A DNA stretch of 64,000 nucleotides from Secundilactobacillus hailunensis (GTDB lineage Bacteria > Bacillota > Bacilli > Lactobacillales > Lactobacillaceae). Positions 58,171 to 64,000 of the stretch are shown in pieces. A model generated the notes under the pieces. It was not told the origin of the DNA. It was given only the letters and a program-made list of their open reading frames with translations, and ran no database searches. The DNA lies in the NCBI RefSeq assembly GCF_005405185.1, contig NZ_BJDO01000007.1, positions 26,986 through 90,985 on the forward strand, read 5' to 3'. Positions within the stretch are counted from its first letter, which is position 1. Every line of letters starts with the position of its first letter. The translations under genes were made by a program, and so were the position numbers.

Positions 58171-58478
58171 AGAAAGGCGTTTAACGACCGTAGCACAACA
58201 AGCTCCACCGAAAACCCCGAACTTGGGTTTTGGGTGGAGCTTGTTGTGTGCAGGTCGTTGCCTTTCTGGAGCCCGATTAGGCTAGGTAACAGTGGCGAGC
58301 ACCCCGAACTTGGGCTTTGGGTAAGCGCCTGTTGTGTGCAGGTCGTTGCCTTTCTTGGAGCCCGATTAGGCTAGATAACAGTGGCGAGCACCCCAAACTT
58401 GGGTTTTGGTGGGAGCTTGTTATGTGCAGATTGTTGCCTTTCTGGAGCCCGATTAGGCTAGATAACAGTGAAGAACAC
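58171..58478 (+). repeat. Long palindrome with three tandem ~88-bp units (copy 2 of the hairpin element)
   Basis: A near-perfect 97-bp palindrome at 58171-58267: AGAAAGGC, AACGACC, CACAACAAGCTCCACC and AAAACCC on the left pair with GGGTTTT, GGTGGAGCTTGTTGTG, GGTCGTT and GCCTTTCT. GAGCCCGATTAGGC follows (58269-58282). The right half plus tail then recurs twice, starting at CCCC positions 58215, 58302 and 58391 (periods 87 and 89), with GAGCCCGATTAGGC again at 58358 and 58445. It shares GGCGTTTA and the tail with 4800-4900. It may also terminate the suf operon. Confidence 0.85.
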
Positions 58479-58563
58479 CATTTTTCACTATTTCCCGTAA
58501 ATTAGCCAATGAAACCGCTTTATAATTTGTTATAATTAGTATAACAATATGAGGAGGATAAGC

Positions 58564-59172
58564 ATGACAGAAGATATGCACAATGGTAATCTTTACTTAC
58601 CAGATGATGAGGCTATTCTAAAGCGGCAGGAAGCTGCTCAGGAACTACTCTACGACTACAACCGAACACGGCCTGGCGAACACGAAAAGCGGCAGCAACT
58701 GCTCAAAAAAATGTTTGCTAAGATCGGTGACGATTGTTATATTGAACCACCGTTAAATTCTAATTGGGGTGGCAGTCATCTTAATTTTGGTGACCATATT
58801 TATGCTAACTATAATTTAACAGCAGTTGATGATACTTATATTTACGTTGGTGATTACACGATGTTTGGACCCAACGTGACTTTAGCTTCCGCCGCCCATC
58901 CAGTGTTGCCGGAACTGCGGAAAAAAGCTTATCAATATAATCTACCCATTAAAATTGGCCGTAACTGCTGGTTTGGCGCTGGCGTCATCGTCTTGCCTGG
59001 TATCACCATTGGTGACAACAGCGTGATCGGGGCAGGGAGCATCGTGACCAAAGACGTTCCAGCTAACGTTGTTGCAGTGGGTAATCCGTGCCATATTCTG
59101 CGCAAGATTACGGATAAAGATCACAAGTATTACACCCATAACCGTGAAATTGATTGGTCAAAAATTAACTGA
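58564..59172 (+). CDS. Maltose/galactoside-type O-acetyltransferase
   Basis: A 202-residue left-handed beta-helix (hexapeptide repeat) acetyltransferase of the Maa/LacA family, transferring acetyl from acetyl-CoA to sugar hydroxyls. ASAAHPVLPELR holds the catalytic His, and IKIGRNCWFGAGVIVLPGIT and SVIGAGSIVTKDVPANVVAV show the hexapeptide turns and C-terminal closure. GGAGGATAAGC precedes the ATG. The true acceptor is not known. Confidence 0.92.
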   Translation: MTEDMHNGNLYLPDDEAILKRQEAAQELLYDYNRTRPGEHEKRQQLLKKMFAKIGDDCYIEPPLNSNWGGSHLNFGDHIYANYNLTAVDDTYIYVGDYTMFGPNVTLASAAHPVLPELRKKAYQYNLPIKIGRNCWFGAGVIVLPGITIGDNSVIGAGSIVTKDVPANVVAVGNPCHILRKITDKDHKYYTHNREIDWSKIN

Positions 59173-59182
59173 TTTGAGAATG

Positions 59183-59221
59183 TAAAAAGCCCTCGATTTT
59201 TAATAATCGAGAGCTTTTTGC
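59183..59221 (+). terminator. Terminator after the acetyltransferase
   Basis: AAAGCCCTCGATT and AATCGAGAGCTTT pair with flanking A and T runs. Confidence 0.87.
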
Positions 59222-59259
59222 TATCTACAAGCATATATTTTTAGCGGGACAGTGGTTAA

Positions 59260-60798
59260 CTACATTTTCATGCCCATTTTACGGTAAGAATCCATACCGG
59301 CCATCCAGAGGTCTTTAGGATCGATTCCCCGTTCTTTGGCAAAGGCATTCATTAACGTATCCATATCCATGAGCTTATATTTTGGCATTGGTTTATCAGG
59401 ATAGTAGGTTTGAATCTGCGCCATCATGCCGCCGTCTTCATGTTCAATGATGTGGCAGTGATACATATAAACACCGGGCAGATCAAAACGCACGAGGATC
59501 CGAACAGTTTCACCTGGATTGACACCAACGGTATCCTTGAATCCGTGTTCATTTGGATACGGCGCCTGACCGTTCCGGGAAATAACTAAGAACTCAGTCC
59601 CGTGAACGTGGAAGGGGTGGACCATACCGGATTCAGGTGAGTTGGAATTAGTAATGTCCCAGTATTGGGCTTGACCAACGGGCTGAGTGGCATCGATGCG
59701 CTGCATACTAAACTTCTTGTTGTCCATCATGACGCTTTCGTCCATGCCACTCATCACGATCTTACGGATTGGCGTTTTAGAATCAACTTTTGGTTTATTA
59801 ATGGTCAATAAGTGATCTGGCAAAGTGGTGTTGTCAGGTGCAAATTGATGAATCTTGAATTTCACGATTGGGGTATCATCGGTGAACAACGTGACGGTCT
59901 GACCATCATGATAGCCGGCAAAATCAACTACGATCTCTGCCCGTTCAGCGCAGGTGAGCATCAAATGGTCGAGGTAGACTGGTTCAGGCAAGAGACTTGA
60001 GTCACCGCCAATTTGGGCAAACTTAAGGTCGTCGGAAAAATGCAGGCGCCATTCGCGACGGTTAGCACCATCGAGAATCCGCAGCCGAATCTTTTGTGTG
60101 GTTACGTCAAAAACAGGGTTGACGGTGCCGTTGATCATGGCAGTTGGACCTTGAACACCATCTGGGTCGTAATCAGCATGGTAATCCAGTTGATTATTTT
60201 CGTGGAAACGACGGTCTTGAAGGACCAGTGGAATATCGTCCACACCGTAATTATGCGGTAAAGGCAGACTGTTAATGTGATCGTCTTTGACCAGTACCAT
60301 GGTTGCCAGACCATGCCAGACCTGTTCAGCAGTCGATGGGCACGGATGAGCGTGCAGCCAAGTTGTCGCAGCGGGTTGATCCAAGGTGAAATCAATGTGC
60401 TTGGTCTCACCCGGATAGACGGGTGCGTGGCAGCCACCGTCAACGTACGGACCAGAAACAATCAGGCCGTGCCAGTGAAAAGTGGTTAATTCTGACAGGT
60501 GGTTTTCCAAAGCAACGTGAATGTGTTTACCAACGGGATAGATAATTGTCTGACCCAGGATGGTTGCATTGTAGCCCCAAGTCTTGGTCTTTTGACCCGG
60601 CAAAATCTGGGTTTCACCGGCTTGAGCCGTCACGGTGTACCAGATATCGGTATCCGTTTCTTTATCGGGTTTTAGTAGAGCTGGGATTGCCAGTGGCTTT
60701 TCAGGCGCATCAGCGACTTCAAGCGGTACGTAACCCCCGTCATGAGTGTTAAATGCAGGTTCGTCAAAAAAATAGTTATGATAGATTTCTTTACTCAT
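59260..60798 (-). CDS. Multicopper oxidase
   Basis: A 512-residue three-cupredoxin multicopper oxidase (CotA/SufI-like), without a signal peptide. Copper ligand motifs are all present in order: TFHWHG, WLHAHP, HPFHVHG and YHCHIIEHEDGGMM (type 1 Cys and axial Met). In lactobacilli such enzymes have been linked to laccase activity and amine oxidation; the substrate here is unknown. ATG follows AGAGGAG; the frame opens 78 bases earlier without support. It is divergent from a small Met-rich membrane protein gene. Confidence 0.92.
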   Translation of the reverse strand: MSKEIYHNYFFDEPAFNTHDGGYVPLEVADAPEKPLAIPALLKPDKETDTDIWYTVTAQAGETQILPGQKTKTWGYNATILGQTIIYPVGKHIHVALENHLSELTTFHWHGLIVSGPYVDGGCHAPVYPGETKHIDFTLDQPAATTWLHAHPCPSTAEQVWHGLATMVLVKDDHINSLPLPHNYGVDDIPLVLQDRRFHENNQLDYHADYDPDGVQGPTAMINGTVNPVFDVTTQKIRLRILDGANRREWRLHFSDDLKFAQIGGDSSLLPEPVYLDHLMLTCAERAEIVVDFAGYHDGQTVTLFTDDTPIVKFKIHQFAPDNTTLPDHLLTINKPKVDSKTPIRKIVMSGMDESVMMDNKKFSMQRIDATQPVGQAQYWDITNSNSPESGMVHPFHVHGTEFLVISRNGQAPYPNEHGFKDTVGVNPGETVRILVRFDLPGVYMYHCHIIEHEDGGMMAQIQTYYPDKPMPKYKLMDMDTLMNAFAKERGIDPKDLWMAGMDSYRKMGMKM

Positions 60799-60921
60799 TG
60801 CGATTCTCCTCTCATATTTGCCTCTATTATACCGCAATTGTGTAAAATATAATATTTTTAAGGAACGCCTAAACAATTTATACTATAATATAACAGTAGA
60901 AAGAGGGAAGAGGAGATGAGT

Positions 60922-61077
60922 ATGATGTCTAAAGGCTTTTTGTGGCTATTGCTAGTTTTAAATATCATCTTAATTGGTTTCCTGATCAGTATGAATAATA
61001 TGGCTGCCATGTGGATGATGGCCATCATCATGTTATTGGACTCAATCGGATCGTTGTTCGCAGTTTATCGAAAATAA
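60922..61077 (+). CDS. Small Met-rich membrane protein (51 residues)
   Basis: A 51-residue, almost wholly hydrophobic protein with two membrane helices (FLWLLLVLNIILIGFLISM and AAMWMMAIIMLLDSIGSLF) and nine Met. AGGAG lies six bases before the ATG; neighbouring ATGs three bases later and six bases earlier are alternatives. It is divergent from the multicopper oxidase and has its own terminator. Methionine clusters can bind copper, but that is only a guess. Confidence 0.65.
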   Translation: MMSKGFLWLLLVLNIILIGFLISMNNMAAMWMMAIIMLLDSIGSLFAVYRK

Positions 61078-61089
61078 GTGGGGTCAGCA

Positions 61090-61135
61090 AAAAAATAGCT
61101 CACAAAATCAATTAAGATTTTGTGAGCTATTTTGA
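61090..61135. terminator. Bidirectional terminator
   Basis: AAAATAGCTCACAAAATC pairs with GATTTTGTGAGCTATTTT around a six-base loop; serves the small membrane protein and the HAD gene. Confidence 0.92.
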
Positions 61136-61165
61136 TTATCACATCAAACGCAGCTAATCTACTGA

Positions 61166-61876
61166 CTAGTAATTCGTCACGGTCATGGCTTGTAATAATT
61201 CAGCCAGTTCAGTGGGTGATTCAACCGTTTGATCAGGAATAAACTCTGATTTAGGCATCTCTAAATGCCGATGGTTAAACCAAAAAGCGTGCCAGCCGGC
61301 TTTTTTTGCACCAACCATGTCTCGTTTAAAATTATCACCGATGTAAACAACTTCATTAGCTTGTAAATTCATAAGCCGGTTAAAGTGGGTGAAGATTCGC
61401 GGATCCGGTTTGCGTAAGCCAACCTCGTCTGAAATCACAACGTTTTCCTTTTTGATCCAGCGTTGCAAGTCCAGATGGGCGACCTTTTCGGACTGAGTGG
61501 CACTTTCACCGTTAGTGATCACGCCCAACTCATAGTGATCTTTCAAAAGTGGCAATTGCGCCTGAATATCTGAAAATAAAGTAATTTTTTGGGCTTCTGC
61601 GTGATAATGATCGCAAAAGGCCAGCCAAACTGAGTTGGCTAAAGTTGGCAGTTCATGCTGTGATAACACGTCATTTAGACGGTCGAAAACACGGTTCATC
61701 GTCAATGTTTCTAAGTTTGCGACGCGATCATTCATGTGCTTAAAGACCTTAAAAAGGTCGGTCAGCACGTGACCGGAAACCGCTGGGTCGTTCCAGACTG
61801 AAAGTAGTGCTTGCTGAAACGGTCGTTGTTGATCATAGAGTGTATCGTCAAGATCAAAAACGATGGCTTTAAGCAT
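61166..61876 (-). CDS. HAD-family hydrolase, YjjG-like
   Basis: A 236-residue HAD phosphatase. Motif I DLDDTLYD (residues 7-14), motif II ITNGES, the motif III Lys in LRKPDPRIF and motif IV YIGDNFKRD are in order, with an alpha-helical C1 cap. YjjG-type members act on nucleotides such as non-canonical dUMP analogues; substrate not determined here. The ATG follows GAGGAGGAAACGACT. Confidence 0.9.
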   Translation of the reverse strand: MLKAIVFDLDDTLYDQQRPFQQALLSVWNDPAVSGHVLTDLFKVFKHMNDRVANLETLTMNRVFDRLNDVLSQHELPTLANSVWLAFCDHYHAEAQKITLFSDIQAQLPLLKDHYELGVITNGESATQSEKVAHLDLQRWIKKENVVISDEVGLRKPDPRIFTHFNRLMNLQANEVVYIGDNFKRDMVGAKKAGWHAFWFNHRHLEMPKSEFIPDQTVESPTELAELLQAMTVTNY

Positions 61877-61967
61877 AGTCGTTTCCTCCTCGAAGTTCTG
61901 CGAAGTGTAGTGTAACACGAATGTAACATTTATTTCAAATATTTTTTATTTAAAGTGTGGCTAAGGG

Positions 61968-61996
61968 TTGCTATGAACGTATAAAACGAGTATACT
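61968..61996 (+). promoter_or_regulatory. Promoter of rpsB
   Basis: TTGCTA, a 17-base spacer and TATACT, about 110 bases before the coding start, leaving a long leader. Confidence 0.65.
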
Positions 61997-62035
61997 AACT
62001 TTCGGCTGATTACCACAATTCACACTCTGAGTAAT

Positions 62036-62068
62036 ATACTAAGCAGTGCTCGTAAGAGTTCTTAGTAT
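62036..62068 (+). promoter_or_regulatory. Hairpin in the rpsB leader
   Basis: ATACTAAG and CTTAGTAT, a perfect 8-bp stem with an inner GCTC-GTAA-GAG hairpin, in the rpsB mRNA leader. Possibly an S2 autoregulatory structure. Confidence 0.5.
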
Positions 62069-62112
62069 AGATGACCTCAGGGGAGGAAAAAAACTTTGAT
62101 GGAGGCTATTTC

Positions 62113-62871
62113 ATGGCTGTTATTACAATGAAACAATTACTTGAAGCAGGTGTCCACTTTGGTCACCAAACTCGTCGCTGGAACCCTAAAATGAAGAATT
62201 ACATCTTCACTGAACGTAACGGGATCTACATTATTGACTTACAAAAGACGGTTAAGTTGATCGACGTTGCCTACAACTTCGTTAAGGATGAAGCATCTAA
62301 GGGTGCGGTCGTACTTTTCGTTGGTACTAAGAAGCAAGCTCAAGATTCGATTGAAGAAGAAGCTACCCGTGCCGGTCAATACTACGTTAACCACCGTTGG
62401 TTAGGTGGGACTTTGACTAACTGGGAAACCATTCAAACTCGTATCAAGCGTTTGAAGGATCTTAAGAAGATGGCAACCGATGGTACTTTTGATCGTCTGC
62501 CAAAGAAGGAAGTTTCTTTACTGAAGAAGTCAACTGACAAGTTGGAACGGTTCTTAGGCGGTATCGAAGATATGCCTAAGATCCCTGACGTCATGTTTGT
62601 TGTTGACCCTCGTAAGGAACAGATTGCCGTTAAGGAAGCTCAAAAGCTGAACATCCCAATCGTTGCTATGGTTGATACTAACACCGACCCAGACGATATC
62701 GACGTCATCATTCCTTCTAACGATGATGCTATTCGTGCCGTCCGCTTGATCACAAGCAAGATGGCCGATGCCGTTATCGAAGGCCGTCAAGGTGAAGACG
62801 AAGCTGCTCAAGCAGATGCTGACAAAGATGCTGCTGACAGCAAAGACGCTTCAGAAAACGCTGCTAAATAG
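62113..62871 (+). CDS. rpsB: 30S ribosomal protein S2
   Basis: A 252-residue ribosomal protein S2. [22 protein letters not shown] near the start and [20 protein letters not shown] toward the end are family signatures; a short acidic, Ala/Asp-rich tail ([15 protein letters not shown]) follows. GGAGG stands seven bases before the ATG. Codon use is strongly biased as in highly expressed genes. tsf follows after a hairpin. Confidence 0.98.
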   Translation: MAVITMKQLLEAGVHFGHQTRRWNPKMKNYIFTERNGIYIIDLQKTVKLIDVAYNFVKDEASKGAVVLFVGTKKQAQDSIEEEATRAGQYYVNHRWLGGTLTNWETIQTRIKRLKDLKKMATDGTFDRLPKKEVSLLKKSTDKLERFLGGIEDMPKIPDVMFVVDPRKEQIAVKEAQKLNIPIVAMVDTNTDPDDIDVIIPSNDDAIRAVRLITSKMADAVIEGRQGEDEAAQADADKDAADSKDASENAAK

Positions 62872-62903
62872 TTTATAACATTTGTTAAAAACCATCAGTG
62901 CTT

Positions 62904-62961
62904 AGGCTGGCTTGAAAATGTGGACCCGCGAGGCCTGATTATTTTCAGGCCAGCCTTTTGT
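62904..62961 (+). terminator. Hairpin between rpsB and tsf
   Basis: AGGCTGGCTTGAAAAT pairs with ATTTTCAGGCCAGCCT around a 21-base loop, then TTTTG. It may end part of rpsB transcription (attenuating tsf). Confidence 0.75.
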
Positions 62962-63007
62962 GTTGGTGTGATGCGACTTATTTTTAATTCATTAAGGAGG
63001 CCATAAC

Positions 63008-63889
63008 ATGGCAAAAATTACTGCAAAAATGGTTAAGGAACTTCGTGACAAGACTAGCGTTGGTATGATGGACGCTAAGAAAGCTCTCGTTGCTACTGAT
63101 GGCGACACAGATAAGGCAGTTGATTTCCTGCGTGAAAAGGGAATTGCTAAAGCTGAAAAGAAGAGCAGCAACGTGGCTGCTAACGGTTTAGCTGACATCG
63201 TTGAAAACGGCAACGTGGCTGCCATTACCGAAATTAACTCTGAAACTGATTTCGTGGCTTCTAACGACCGGTTCAAGAACTTGGTTAAGACCATCACTGA
63301 TCTGATTGCTGCTAACAAGCCAGCTGATATGGATGCTGCCTTAGCATTGAAGAACGATGCTGGTCAAACCATCAACGAAATGATTATCGAACAGACGCAA
63401 GTCACTTCAGAACACACGTCACTTCGTCGTTTCCAAGTTGTTGAAAAGAATGATAACGAAGTCTTTGGTGCTTACCTTCATAACGGTGGTCAAATTGCTT
63501 CTTTAGTCGTTCTTGAAGGTGCCGATGCTAGTGTTGCCAAGAACGTTGCTATGCACGTTGCAGCCGTTAACCCAGAATTCGTTTCTCGTGATGACATTCC
63601 TGCAGCTCGTTTGGATCACGAACGCGAAGTTTTGAAGAAGGAAGCCTTAAACGAAGGCAAGCCTGAAAAGATCGTTGAAAAGATGGTCGAAGGCCGTCTG
63701 CGTAAATTCTTGTCAGAGATTAGTCTTGCTGACCAAGAATTTGTCATGGATTCTGACCAAACCGTTAGCCAATACGTTGCTTCAAAGGGCGGCAAGCTGA
63801 AGAGCTTTGTCCGTTACGAAGTTGGCGAAGGTATCGAAGTTGAAAAGAAGAACTTCGAAGATGAAGTTAACGACCAAATCAATGGCTAA
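63008..63889 (+). CDS. tsf: Elongation factor Ts
   Basis: A 293-residue EF-Ts, the nucleotide exchange factor of EF-Tu. [20 protein letters not shown] is the N-terminal UBA-like module and [13 protein letters not shown] the TDFV motif that contacts EF-Tu. AAGGAGG precedes the ATG. It follows rpsB as in most bacteria. Confidence 0.98.
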   Translation: MAKITAKMVKELRDKTSVGMMDAKKALVATDGDTDKAVDFLREKGIAKAEKKSSNVAANGLADIVENGNVAAITEINSETDFVASNDRFKNLVKTITDLIAANKPADMDAALALKNDAGQTINEMIIEQTQVTSEHTSLRRFQVVEKNDNEVFGAYLHNGGQIASLVVLEGADASVAKNVAMHVAAVNPEFVSRDDIPAARLDHEREVLKKEALNEGKPEKIVEKMVEGRLRKFLSEISLADQEFVMDSDQTVSQYVASKGGKLKSFVRYEVGEGIEVEKKNFEDEVNDQING

Positions 63890-63916
63890 ACTGACTTTTA
63901 AGGTGCTACGATATTT

Positions 63917-63953
63917 GGAGTTGATAGGCAGTTTGCCTTTCAACTCCTTTTTC
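63917..63953 (+). terminator. Terminator after tsf
   Basis: GGAGTTGA and TCAACTCC with inner GGC/GCC pairing, then TTTTTC. Confidence 0.85.
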
Positions 63954-64000
63954 TATACCATTATTATATTTGAACACGCAAATAGGACACTACACTATTT

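Noticed and set aside
58213..58478. CRISPR array
   Set aside because: Units are about 88 bp with no unique spacers and no cas genes; they are tandem hairpin repeats.
58317..58505. Open frame of 62 codons in the tandem repeat
   Set aside because: It is created by the 88-bp repeat (the same phrase recurs) and has no ribosome binding site.

Overview
The window comes from a low-to-moderate GC Gram-positive bacterium, very probably a lactic acid bacterium of the family Lactobacillaceae. The evidence is gene content: D-lactate dehydrogenase, pyruvate oxidase, a mevalonate-pathway HMG-CoA synthase, the Gram-positive sufCDSUB order, ClpX next to YsxC, LexA with YnzC and YneF nearby, GH25 lysozymes, strong AGGAGG-type ribosome binding sites and frequent TTG/GTG starts. 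I cannot fix the genus from sequence alone.

Layout. 1-4.5 kb: clpX 3' end, ysxC, a MazG-like gene and argGH. 4.5-7.3 kb: a 56-residue protein, a structured repeat, and an amino acid ABC transporter. 7.4-18.4 kb: housekeeping genes (uvrC, obgE, an OatA-like acetyltransferase, rnz-lapA-recJ-apt) and a tRNA-Ser. 18.6-21 kb: two related secreted proteins and an intact IS982-family element with target duplication. 21-25.9 kb: a region in decay, with an intact short-chain dehydrogenase, an alcohol dehydrogenase missing its core, a gene-free stretch, a TetR regulator, an aldo/keto reductase remnant and an MFS pump. 26-32.3 kb: a GH25 lysozyme, a CadD-type metal exporter with a CzrA-like sensor, and a sugar-use module (GPH symporter, GH2 glycosidase, divergent ArsR-type regulator). 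32.4-39.8 kb: small secreted and membrane proteins, UspA, a second GH25 enzyme, an HPr-like protein without the active histidine, mvaS, lexA, ynzC and yneF. 39.8-46.5 kb: a heterodimer-type ABC exporter read here as one fused frame across a G8 tract, plsC, trmN6-like, a GIY-YIG gene and ldhD. 46.5-50.2 kb: a TIM-barrel decarboxylase-like protein, a TetR regulator and pyruvate oxidase. 50.2-58.2 kb: feoAB plus a Cys-rich partner, divergent from sufCDSUB; iron import and Fe-S assembly sit back to back. 58.2-64 kb: hairpin tandem repeats, an acetyltransferase, a multicopper oxidase divergent from a 51-residue membrane protein, a HAD phosphatase, and rpsB-tsf.

The most interesting signals are: (1) a hairpin element at about 4.80-4.90 kb and again at 58.17-58.48 kb, with a conserved bulge and tail but stems that differ by compensatory changes, partly amplified in tandem at the second locus; (2) the G8 tract fusing two ABC half-transporters, where seven Gs would give a TAATG stop/start overlap; (3) the 88-residue HPr-like protein with Thr at position 15 and Ser at position 46; and (4) the IS982 insertion whose target duplication lies exactly on a -35 element. 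I found no CRISPR array, rRNA gene or prophage.
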